64,000 nucleotides of DNA from Tetracentron sinense (taxonomy: Eukaryota > Streptophyta > Magnoliopsida > Trochodendrales > Trochodendraceae). The position numbers were made by a program, and so were the translations under genes. The stretch spans positions 15,890,416 to 15,954,415 of the forward strand of contig CM026567.1 of the NCBI GenBank assembly GCA_015143295.1. The letters run 5' to 3'. The notes under the pieces are model-generated. The model was not told the origin of the DNA. It saw only the letters and a program-made list of their open reading frames with translations, and made no database searches. Positions 43,380-53,226 of the stretch are shown here, piece after piece (the stretch's first letter is position 1; every line of letters begins with the position of its first letter).

Positions 43380-44676
43380 TGTAGACACCCCATTTTTGCA
43401 CGTCATTTAACTCCAAGTGTCGAAAGGCGAGCTTCAAATAACGAGATCCGGGCTCCCGAATATCAAAGATCAAAGCCCAAAAAGCCCAAACCCAATCCAA
43501 CTCAAGCCCCAAGAGGCAGGGTTTTTTTAAAAAAATTTGAAATTGACCCGCGCCCTTTGAAAGGGCGCGCCCCTTATTTTTGCCTTAAATTCAGTCCCGC
43601 GGTCTTTTGAAAGGCGCGGTGTACAGTCAACCCTAATTGCGTCCTCGTTTCGCGTGCCAACGGGTTTTGGGTTATATTTTTAGTCCCACATCGGAAAAAA
43701 ACGTGAAAATCCTATTGTTTCACCTTATAAAAGGAGCCTCACCCCAAACCCATAACTCATCTGGAAAAAAGGGTGAAAACTCTTGAGAATCGGAGGAGAA
43801 TCCTTTAGGCTTTCAACTTGAAACCTAGGAGAACTCTGAAAAAGCCTAGCTTAGCCCTCGAATCCCATAAATTCCAGCCATCAACCTAGGAGTGATCTTC
43901 ACCAACTTTGGGGGAAATCTTGAGAGTTCGGATCTCGTCGAAGCATTCTTTTCTCTTCAACCACTTGGAGCATCTACAAAGGGAAAAGGTATGCCACATC
44001 CTCATCCTCTGTTTCTACCCGTCCAAGTCTCTTCTTCCCTCACTTTCTCTGAGTAGCTCGGAGATTTCCCTCTTCACGGTTGTGCGGACGAGGAAATCCG
44101 GGTGAAGGAAAGGGCCGGAAGACCAGATCTTCGACTTCTTTTTAAGCTTTTCTTTATTATTGTTAGTAGTTTTGTCCATTTTCCATCCAAATATAGGCGG
44201 GGCCCCTCTTAACTCGGTTGAGGAGGGATGTGTGGCCGTTCGTCGATTTAGGGAAAAGGGATTTTGCCGCGCAAGTAGAGAGAAACTCACCCTAACTCGG
44301 TCGAGGAGGGGTGGCTTTCCAATCTCGAAATAAAAGAAAACAAGTAGGGATGAAATCGCCTTAACTCGGTCGAGGAGGGGTGGTTTTTCTCGAAATAATA
44401 ATAAAAAAATAGAAAATAATTTCGAATTAATTTAATGGAGAAAGTTAAGAGGTAACCGTCGCTCGACGGATGAGGTGGGGTGCCTAACACCTTCCCCAAC
44501 TCATAAAAGAATCCCCGGACCCATTCTTGGTTTTTTATTTAATCGAGGGTTCTTAATTGTGGGTGACCAATCACACCCAGAATCTTGATTGGTGGCGACT
44601 CTAACAGATCTCGGCTTCACATCGGTTGAAAAACACGAATGTGGGGAGGGGATCGACCCGGGCCGGCTATCACACA
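43380..44676 (+). repeat. 5' LTR of gag-only element
   Basis: 1297 bp, TGTAGACACC...CTATCACACA. Contains the TCCCACATCGG/TATA promoter pair and four copies of AACTCGGT(C/T)GAGGAGGG-like words (44210-44385). Confidence 0.95.
43683..43733 (+). promoter_or_regulatory. USE-like element plus TATA box in LTR
   Basis: GTCCCACATCG at 43683-43693 exactly matches the plant snRNA upstream sequence element consensus RTCCCACATCG. A TATAAAAGG box starts at 43726, leaving a 32-bp spacer. The same pair is at 51750-51760 and 51793 in the right LTR. Confidence 0.6.
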
Positions 44677-44678
44677 GC

Positions 44679-44697
44679 TGGCGACTTTGCTGGGGAC
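44679..44697 (+). other. Primer-binding site of gag-only element
   Basis: TGGCGACTTTGCTGGGGAC, two bases inside the 5' LTR. It resembles the Arg-tRNA-type site TGGCGAC..CTGGGGA used by Tat/Ogre-like elements. Confidence 0.7.
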
Positions 44698-45344
44698 TTA
44701 GAGGATTCGAGCCTCAATTTAACTTTCTCCACTAAATTAATTTTTTGTTATTTTCATTTTTTTATTTGTCGTTTTCTTCTGCCTTATCTTTTGCACTATT
44801 ATTCACGGCATCCACTTCTCCTTATGTTGTCCGAAACTGGACTTACCCCCCATATTTGGAGCTAAGTAGTTGAACGACCGTGGATAGCATCCCGGAAACG
44901 GCGACGAAACATTCCAACCCCAATCGTTTTGAATAAAGGAAGTGCAAGGATCGTGCACAGATATTCTATGATTGAGGGACCCTTTTTAGGTGGATATTAG
45001 AACCCTACAAATCTCATATAGAAATATTTGTTGAGGACACATTAACTTGCATGTTTTCTGATGATAGTATTGAATGATGTTAATGTTTAAGATAGTCATC
45101 TGCACAATGTTCAACTGAGTGGTGCCGTAAGTCTTTGGTATCCGCACTGGATATTACAGAGCAACTACCCAAAAAGCTCAGGCATTAGAACATTTCCTGT
45201 TCACTATATTGGTTATCTTGATGCTTTATTACATATTGATGATTCGAGATTTCTAAATCTCTGTTGATGGACACTAAGTTGTGAGGAACTTTTGTTTAGC
45301 TAAACCTTCGGACTTCAAAAAAAAAAAAAAGGAATGAGTCATTG

Positions 45345-45750
45345 TTTTTTTAATTCCCCTAAGTCCTACGGGCAACCTTGTTAGAGGCTAAAAACCTCTA
45401 TCCCGCCTTTGTTTTAAAATTTCCCTAAGTCCTACGAGCAACCTTGTTAGAGGCTAAAAACCTCTATCCCGCCTTTGTGTTAAAATCCCCTAAGTCTTAC
45501 GGGCAACCTTGTTAGAGGCTAAAAACCTCTATCCCGCCTTTGTTTTTTTTAAATTCCCCTAAGTCCTACGGGCAACCTTGTTAGAGGCTAAAAACCTCTA
45601 TCCCGCCTTTGTTTTAAAATTCCCCTAAGTCCTACGGGCAACCTTGTTAGAGGCTAAAAACCTCTATCCCGCCTTTGTGTTAAAACTCCCCTAAGTCCTA
45701 CGGGCAACCTTGTTAGAGGCTAAGAACCTTTATCCCGCCTTTGCAACATT
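45345..45750 (+). repeat. Tandem repeat, ~67-bp unit, six copies, in leader
   Basis: Unit: CCCCTAAGTCCTACGGGCAA, CCTTGTTAGAGGCTAAAAA, CCTCTATCCCGCCTTTG plus a T-rich linker. Each unit contains the hairpin AGAGG-CTAAAAA-CCTCT. It lies in the RNA leader between primer site and gag. Confidence 0.92.
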
Positions 45751-45975
45751 GACTCACTTGTTTTGGAAAAGAAAAAATTCGAATCGAATCAAAATTTTAG
45801 CTAGAGGAAAGTTTCCCACCAACAGAAGCATCCATCTTCAGAGATTTTTTCCATATTTGATCCTTTTGGTTTTCAAGTTATTCTTAACAGCTCCAGGGAA
45901 GGAAGTATCGTCTGCATTGACTCAGCTTATCAGGAGCCTCCCTATTCACTGAGGTCTAGACAAAGCATACTCGGG

Positions 45976-48273
45976 ATGGAAGAAGGCAATGGCCCCGCCC
46001 GAGCAAAATTTAGGCAAGAAACCGAAGCTAGTTTGGCCGAGTTAAAAGGCAACCTTCAGAACATGACACTAATGATGGAACAGATCTTGGCTCGATATGA
46101 CCGGAACAAAGGACTAAAGATCTCTGGAACATCTGATGTACATCCCCCAAATTCTCCAAAGCAAACGCGGACAGATACTCCGCCATCACATGAGGATCAA
46201 AAAAATTCAGTCTACCTTCAAAAGAAAGAAGAATGGCGTCATGAGAGACCCAAGAGTGCGCTAGCCACACAAGTAGAAAAGCTTGAAAAAGATCTGAGAT
46301 CGGTCAAAGGCTTCGACCCCTTTTCTAAAATTGGTATTGACGATCTTTGCCCTTATTTCGTATCAAGTCTCCCGCCGAATTTTGAGATTCCCAAGTTCAA
46401 CAAGTATAGTGGCCAAAGCTGTCCTGTGGCACATTTAAAACTCTATGGAGGTGCTCTAGGGATATTCGGGAAGAATGAGCAGCTGATGTTGCAGCTTTTT
46501 CAAATGAGTCTATCAGGAGGAGCTCTTCAATGGTTTGTAGAACTTGATCACTCCAGAATCAAATGCTGGATGGACCTAGCAGAAATGTTTGTGGCTCGAT
46601 ATCGGTACAATATGGAGGTAACTCCCACCCGGTTGGATCTCCTCAAAATGGAGAGGAAGACATCAGAATCATTCAGGGAACATGCATATCGGTGGCGCGA
46701 TACAGCCGCCAAGGTCAGGCCTCCCATGATGGAAGAAGAGATGGTCAGTACTTTCATTTCAACATTGAAGGCCCCGTATTACGAGCGCCTAGTGACACAA
46801 ACAAAGTCAAGCTTCGCAACTATTGTCCGGTATGGGGATGACATTGATGAAGGGGTCAGGACTGGGAGAATCATGGATTATACCACTTTTCAGAAGGTAA
46901 TGTACTATCATGGTAGTGAGAATCCTGCCCCAACAAAAACATATGAGGGGAACTCTCAACCGTTTCAGGTGCACTCTCAGCCTCAACCATCAGAAGGATA
47001 TATGCAACCCACTCAAGTGGAAATGCGTCAACAAGAGCAACAATGCATAAATCAGAGTCAAAGTTCGCTCTCGATGCATGAGGAGGACATCACAACTACC
47101 TCTCGGGCAATCAATGTCATAGACATGAAAGGATGCAATGTTGGCCCATCTCCATCTCAAGCTCGATTTCAAACTCATTTGAACAAGAGTCAAGTCTCCC
47201 TTATCTCCAACACCATATCCAAGCAACAACCATCGGTTCAACGACAGCCAGTCGTCTTGAGCCGGTCTACCCCTCTACCACCTAATCCTATGCCACGACC
47301 AATTGTGTTTGATTGGCCTACCCCTCCACTACCTAATCCTGTGCCACAACCAATCGTGTTTGATTGGCCTACCCCTCCATCCAACCAAACTGCAACCCCA
47401 CGACCAATCGTGTTTGATTGGCCTACACCTCCATCCAACCAAACTCCAACCCCGCAACCTATTGTATTTGATTGGCCTACCCCTCCATCCAACCAAACTC
47501 CCATCCCAACAGACTTGAAAAGGGCTCCCTACGATTGCAACAATATCCAGCCAATAAGGAATGAAGTCCTAGGAGAGGTAGTTGTCGAGGTTGAAGATTT
47601 CAGTAAGTGCAAACAGATTTGTAAATCAGACTTGGCCAAAGAGAAGGAGAAGATCAGAGAGGATGAGGAAGAAAAAGAAGAAGATGAGAAAGGAAAAGAG
47701 ACTGAGGGAGAAAAGAAAGAAATAGAGACTGAAAGAGAAGGAAAAGAAAAAGAGGAAGAAAGGGAAGAAGATGAGAAAGGAAAAGAGACTAAGGGAGAAA
47801 ATAAAGAAAAAGAGGCTGAGGGAGAAAAGAAAGAAATAGAGACTGAAAGAGAAGAAAAAGAAAAAGAGGATGGGAGAGAAGAAGAGAAAAGAGATGATGA
47901 AAGAGAAAGAATAAGAGAAGATGAAAGAAAAGAATCTGGAAAAGCAAAAGGGTACAAAATCTTCAATGGATCTATGGAGGACATCTCTGAGCAGGTTGAG
48001 AAAACAGAGCATTCTGTCTTCGAACAGATGAGTCCACAAGAAAAAGCATCCGAGGAAGACTGGGATAGAAGTCAGAATGGTCAGAAAGAAGGTTCAGATC
48101 GCTCAGGTATTTTGTTTTATGCAGGTAAGGAAAATTCAATCTACCCTTTGAGGGCAAATGAAAAGGTGATGAATTGGGAGGTGGCTCCCATCAGGTGGCG
48201 CAAGCTCGACCATACCTCAATGGTCTCCGAAAAGCAAGGTTTCATTAGTTGCTTGGTTACCACCCAAGGATAG
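45976..48273 (+). CDS. Gag of gag-only element, with FDWPTPP repeats
   Basis: 765-aa uninterrupted frame. Residues ~1-100 are a charged coiled-coil-like N-terminus. Residues ~130-290 match the retrotransposon Gag capsid domain (PKFNKYSGQSCPVAHLKLY, LQWFVELD, FREHAYRWRD). There is then a Gln/Ser-rich stretch. Residues ~430-515 carry four to five copies of PIVFDWPTPP, and residues ~545-660 form a Glu/Lys tract. No CCHC zinc knuckle is seen, which is unusual for Gag. The first Met at 45976 follows the leader repeats and suits the capsid domain. It would form virus-like particles with pol supplied in trans. Confidence 0.88.
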   Translation: MEEGNGPARAKFRQETEASLAELKGNLQNMTLMMEQILARYDRNKGLKISGTSDVHPPNSPKQTRTDTPPSHEDQKNSVYLQKKEEWRHERPKSALATQVEKLEKDLRSVKGFDPFSKIGIDDLCPYFVSSLPPNFEIPKFNKYSGQSCPVAHLKLYGGALGIFGKNEQLMLQLFQMSLSGGALQWFVELDHSRIKCWMDLAEMFVARYRYNMEVTPTRLDLLKMERKTSESFREHAYRWRDTAAKVRPPMMEEEMVSTFISTLKAPYYERLVTQTKSSFATIVRYGDDIDEGVRTGRIMDYTTFQKVMYYHGSENPAPTKTYEGNSQPFQVHSQPQPSEGYMQPTQVEMRQQEQQCINQSQSSLSMHEEDITTTSRAINVIDMKGCNVGPSPSQARFQTHLNKSQVSLISNTISKQQPSVQRQPVVLSRSTPLPPNPMPRPIVFDWPTPPLPNPVPQPIVFDWPTPPSNQTATPRPIVFDWPTPPSNQTPTPQPIVFDWPTPPSNQTPIPTDLKRAPYDCNNIQPIRNEVLGEVVVEVEDFSKCKQICKSDLAKEKEKIREDEEEKEEDEKGKETEGEKKEIETEREGKEKEEEREEDEKGKETKGENKEKEAEGEKKEIETEREEKEKEDGREEEKRDDERERIREDERKESGKAKGYKIFNGSMEDISEQVEKTEHSVFEQMSPQEKASEEDWDRSQNGQKEGSDRSGILFYAGKENSIYPLRANEKVMNWEVAPIRWRKLDHTSMVSEKQGFISCLVTTQG
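47270..47512 (+). repeat. In-frame tandem repeat in gag (FDWPTPP)
   Basis: Four to five copies of a ~60-66-bp unit encoding PxPIVFDWPTPPSNQTxTPR. Substitutions keep FDWPTPP unchanged and vary the linker, suggesting the motif is selected or recently amplified. Confidence 0.85.
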
Positions 48274-51200
48274 GCCTTCGGCCTCGGGTGGGATTAATTT
48301 AGAAGGCAACTCTTTTTGTAAAAAAAAAAAAACAAAAAAACAAAAAAATGGAAAATTAAAATTGAAAAAAAAAATTTTTGAGTTTTTTTATTAGGCTATT
48401 TCAAAAAAAAAAAAACAAAAAAAAACAAAAAAAAAAGAAGAAAAAGGGAGAGTTTTTATTTACTAGTATTTTGTTTTTGTTTTCAAAAAAAAAAAAAAAA
48501 AAACTTTGGGAAAATATGATGAGAAGAATTTGACTGAAATAAATGAAAATGGGCAAAATGGATCCTCTAAAGAAATTTCAGATTTTTTCTGGATCATCAT
48601 GAAAAAGGCATTAAGATTTAAGACCAATGTAGGAGAATCTGAATCCAAAAACCTAGGTTCAAAGGAGAAACCCAAGATGGTGACCATCAGAGGCAGCAAG
48701 CTAATGTGATTGACATGCAGATATGAGATCCGAATGAAATAACTTCAAGAACCAGCAAGTGAAAGTACTATGCGAGCAGTTCAAGATCACACACCACAAT
48801 TCCTCCTGATATGGACCATGGATGAATGAAGTCATAGAAGCAGCAAACAAGAGACCTGAAGTGGATAATTGAAGGATGTTCATCGAATATCAGGTGGTGT
48901 CATTCTATGATGAAAGCCAAAACATGATGACACGAGTTTACCTCAAAGACGATGGTGCTTCCACACAAATGACTCGCTTCAAGAATCCATGTCAAATCAT
49001 CTCAACATAATCAGAATGGTACTTTCCGGGAGAGCTCTCATCATGATAGACAAAGAATTTGGACTCTATCAAAATTCAAAAGGTACCATGCATAGTTCAA
49101 TATTGAGTTATATGGTTAAAATTGAAAGGAAGAGAGGCCATCCTTGCATTTCTCCCATCAACATTATATGTCATCTAGTCAGCCCCTTTGAGCCTTAGCA
49201 TTCGTTTCACAACCAAACATGGACATTTTGCACCCACACTGGGGCATTTTTGGTACAATCGGGTAAAGCCGAAAGTTCAAGGTACCCCAGTGTCCATAAA
49301 CTGGGGCAATTTTTGTGATCAATTATGAAAGAAGAAAAAAAAAAGAGGTCAATTGCTTCCGCCAAAATTCAGGGTATCCCAGTGTCCGGGAGGGGGAACA
49401 AAATGAGAAAATCAAAGCAGTACAAGTGGGCCAAAGCAAAAAGTTAGAGTAACCCCAGTGTCCATACACTGGGGCATTTTTTTTAAAATGCCCAATGAAG
49501 AAGTTGGGAAGGGAAAAGCAAGACGAGCGGGAAAATCGCCCAAGGAGAAAAGGAACAAAACCCAAAAGCAAGCAAATGTCTCAGTTCTTCCCAATTATCA
49601 CAACCTTTGAGCCTTCATCATTTCTTTCAAAAACCCTAACCATAGCCCACGTTTCGTCCTACCATTAAAGTCCTCTCGGATCAATGATAATCATAAAAGC
49701 TTAAGATTGGATTATGCATATGCATGCATGAGTTCAGGCGATGACGGATTAGAGTGATTGAGAGAAAACTATAAAGAAAAGCATGACTCGAAAGGGCACA
49801 ATGAAAACCCGAAAGGGCGTTGCGAGTAAAAAATCAAGTCATGGCAAGATCAAATTACTGCGGGCATGATGAAAACCCCTTTGGGGGCGTCAATGCGCAA
49901 AAATTACGCAGGCCATACCTGTTGAAAACCATAATTGGCATCAGGGGGAAAAAAAAAAAAAAAGTTTCAGCAGTCAATTTTACATCATAACCAGGTCTCA
50001 ATGCTCAGGATGAGAACAGAAGCAGTTTCAAGTCGGACAGTACCATATAGTTGTTACACCATTGAGGGTTAATCCAAATGACATAGGCAAATGCGATGAG
50101 GTGGATACTATGTTGGTCTAAAACATTCTGAAAGTGGTCTGAATCATGCCCATCAATTTTAATCTTATCATAATTCTAGTCATCATATTTTTCAAAAAAA
50201 AAAAAAAAAGTGTGTGCTTGCTTGGATGTTTTTGAACTACGCTGGTCTGATTCTCTTTTCAAGGGATACGTAGGCAACCGTCATAGGTGCGACCCCACTG
50301 GTGGAAAGTTTTCTATTTGTTTTTGTTTGTTTATTTATTTTTCTTTCTTAAAAAAAAAAAAAAAAAAAAAAAAGAGTTTGTGATCCCCATTCCATTGGAC
50401 TCTGCAATTGATTTCCAATAATATTCTACAAATTACATACAAAATCATAAATGCAGAAAGTGAAATCTCTAAATCTTTTCCAATGGTTCTCGGCTCAGTT
50501 GGCTTCAGCGACACCATGCCCATCATCAGCCTCTGGCTCTCTTCTACTCCACCTACCTGCAAAGGCACAAATACAGGGAGTAAAGTACATTGCTTCTTTT
50601 TGACATAATAATACTGCATAAACTGACAACTTTCAGAGAATCAAATGGTAAATGTCAAGGCATAAACATGCATGTTTTGAAAGAAATATCAACTAACCAG
50701 TACTTACCTGTGCAGGACCAGGGGCAATATCAAAGTTCATATCCGAGTCGAAAAAGTACTTTCAGCTGGAGCTCTATGCTGCAAAGCAAGAAGAGAATCA
50801 ACAATGGATCACAAAAAAAAAAAAAAAAAAAAAGATTTTTAAGCACGCTTACCTCACTTACCTGCAATCAATCAATGGTTGTATGGTTGGAAACCGTGCT
50901 ACATTAAACTTTAGGTTTGTTTTTCGAACTTAATATGCATACCAATCGACAGTCTGATTCATGCCATAATCATGATTGTTTGACTATTGCTACTATGAAA
51001 ATGATGTGAGCATCCTCGAACTGAGTTACAAATTTGGAAAAAAATATATATATATATTTTTGAAAAATTGTTTAAAAGCTTTCAAATCTACCTTATTTAC
51101 CACCGCTTTGCGCAGGTTTGGATCGAACCTGTGAGGGAGATTGAGGTCCATGATAGTGCCCACGTGCCGGATCCGTCTCCATTTTCCTTTTAAACTACCC

Positions 51201-51434
51201 CCTTTGCGTAGGTTCGGATCGAACTTGTGAAGGAGATTGAGGTCCATGATAGTGCCCACGTGCCGGATCCGTCTCTGTTTTCCTTTACCTTTTCTTACCA
51301 AGCTTTTAAATTATTTTAAAAAAATTGATTTGTGAAAATGTTTGACTCAATCAAGGATGCACACATTAGTTTTCAAGTGCAAAAATGGGCCTATGTCTAT
51401 TCTTCTTTGTCGTTCTTTGCAAGCAAATCCGACA
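48274..51434 (+). other. Non-coding 3' region of gag-only element
   Basis: More than 3 kb where pol would be expected. It has many poly-A tracts (48320-48500, 49320-49345, 50350-50373), CCCCAGTG hairpins (49232-49480), the sequence GGGATACGTAGGCAACC (50261-50277) common before the 3' end of Tat/Ogre-like elements, and a ~90-bp direct repeat (51110-51180 and 51205-51275). No protease, RT or integrase motif was found on either strand. Confidence 0.75.
49232..49480 (+). repeat. CCCCAGTG / CACTGGGG hairpin repeats
   Basis: CACTGGGGCA and ACCCCAGTGTCC words alternate about every 60-90 bp. Two form hairpins, a near-perfect one at about 49281-49303 and a perfect CCCCAGTG-TCCATA-CACTGGGG at about 49453-49475. 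Confidence 0.8.
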
Positions 51435-51446
51435 AAGAGGGGCAGC
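51435..51446 (+). other. Polypurine tract of gag-only element
   Basis: AAAGAGGGGCAG-type purine run immediately before the right LTR at 51447. Confidence 0.8.
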
Positions 51447-52743
51447 TGTAGACACCTCATTTTTGCACGTCATTTAACTCCAAGTGTCGAAAGGCGAGCT
51501 TCAAATAACGAGATCCGGGCTCCCGAATATCAAAGATCAAAGCCCAAAAAGCCCAAACCCAATCCAACTCAAGCCCCAAGAGGCAGGGTTTTTTTAAAAA
51601 AATTTGAAATTGACCCGCGCCCTTTGAAAGGGCGCGCCCCTTATTTTTGCCTTAAATTCAGTCCCGCGGTCTTTTGAAAGGCGCGGTGTACAGTCAACCC
51701 TAATTGCGTCCTCGTTTCGCGTGCCAACGGGTTTTGGGTTATATTTTTAGTCCCACATCGGAAAAAAACGTGAAAATCCTATTGTTTCACCTTATAAAAG
51801 GAGCCTCACCCCAAACCCATAACTCATCTGGAAAAAAGGGTGAAAACTCTTGAGAATCGGAGGAGAATCCTTTAGGCTTTCAACTTGAAACCTAGGAGAA
51901 CTCTGAAAAAGCCTAGCTTAGCCCTCGAACCCCATAAATTCCAGCCATCAACCTAGGAGTGATCTTCACCAACTTTGGGGGAAATCTTGGGAGTTCGGAT
52001 CTCGTCGAAGCATTCTCTTCTCTTCAACCACTTGGAGCATCTACAAAGGGAAAAGGTATGCCACATCCTCATCCTCTGTTTCTACCCGTCCAAGTCTCTT
52101 CTTCCCTCACTTTCTCTGAGTAGCTCGGAGATTTCCCTCTTCACGGTTGTGCGGACGAGGAAATCCGGGTGAAGGAAAGGGCCGGAAGACCAGATCTTCG
52201 ACTTCTTTTTAAGCTTTTCTTTATTATTGTTAGTAGTTTTGTCCCTTTTCCATCCAAATGTAGGCGGGGCCCCTCTTAACTCGGTTGAGGAGGGATGTGT
52301 GGCCGTTCGCCGATTTAGGGAAAAGGGATTTTGCCGCGCAAGTAGAGAGAAACTCACCCTAACTCGGTCGAGGAGGGGTGGCTTTCCAATCTCGAAATAA
52401 AAGAAAACAAGTAGGGATGAAATCGCCTTAACTCGGTCGAGGAGGGGTGGTTTTTCTCGAAATAATAATAAAAAAATAGAAAATAATTTCGAATTAATTT
52501 AATGGAGAAAGTTAAGAGGTAACCGTCGCTCGACGGATGAGGTGGGGTGCCTAACACCTTCCCCAACTCATAAAAGAATCCCCGGACCCATTCTTGGTTT
52601 TTTATTTAATCGAGGGTTCTTAATTGTGGGTGACCAATCACACCCAGAATCTTGATTGGTGGCGACTCTAACAGATCTCGGCTTCACATCGGTTGAAAAA
52701 CACGAATGTGGGGAGGGGATCGACCCGGGCCGGCTATCGCACA
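51447..52743 (+). repeat. 3' LTR of gag-only element
   Basis: 1297 bp, same length as 43380-44676 with about 8 differences; ends CTATCGCACA followed by the duplication GGGTT. Confidence 0.95.
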
Positions 52744-52748
52744 GGGTT

Positions 52749-53226
52749 TTAACCCATTTATATTTTAAAGAGCATAAACTGTTCGTTATAGATAAAATAC
52801 AGTTAAGTTTTAGCGAATAAATACCTATAAAAATGCTCAACTGAATCGGCATAAGGTAGAACTTGCACCTTTTGTAGACGTCCTTCCCTTGACGGTTTCG
52901 TAGCCTTCCTATCACCCACCCTCTACCTTGATGGGGGTAGGATTTTTCCTTATGACTTATGAGACTGATAGAAACTTTAATTCAAACACAGTTCCTTTTA
53001 TACCTTTTCTACCGTAATACAGTTCTACCTATCAGAGAACTTCTCCTAATTAGAAACTTTAATCTAGTTTATGCAGTGGTTATGATACCACACTCCTTGG
53101 GAGTATAACCTTACTTAGAACTCCTTGGTCAAAGGAGTCTCTAATTCTATTTATTCTAATAATAACCTTATGAGAGATGTGCAATATGGTTTATGTTGAA
53201 AACAAAACTAATAGTTATCTAAAACA
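52749..53226 (-). repeat. Old copia 5' LTR, remainder
   Basis: Continues the LTR begun at 43339. The far end is put at 53226 (TAAAACA) only because it suits the TGTTAAA start; no partner LTR or duplication confirms it. Confidence 0.45.

Larger units (their letters stand above)
43380..52743 (+). mobile_element. Gag-only LTR retrotransposon (TR-GAG-like), young
   Basis: 9364 bp with two 1297-bp LTRs (43380-44676 and 51447-52743) and a perfect 5-bp duplication GGGTT (43375-43379 and 52744-52748). It has a primer site TGGCGACTTTGCTGGGGAC (44679-44697) and a polypurine tract before the right LTR. By eye the LTRs differ at about 8 positions (~0.6%), so insertion is recent. It encodes a long Gag but no recognisable protease, RT, RNase H or integrase. 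The primer site and CACTGGGGCA-type sequences resemble the Tat/Ogre branch of gypsy. It fits the TR-GAG class and must borrow pol functions. Confidence 0.93.

Noticed and set aside
45345..45750. Regular ~67-bp repeats considered as a CRISPR array
   Set aside because: Plant nuclear DNA; the whole unit including the 'spacer' is repeated, so it is a tandem repeat, not repeat-plus-unique-spacer.
47529..48039. Long minus-strand open frames rich in Ser/Phe opposite gag
   Set aside because: They are the complement of the purine-rich Glu/Lys tract; lack of stops is a composition effect.
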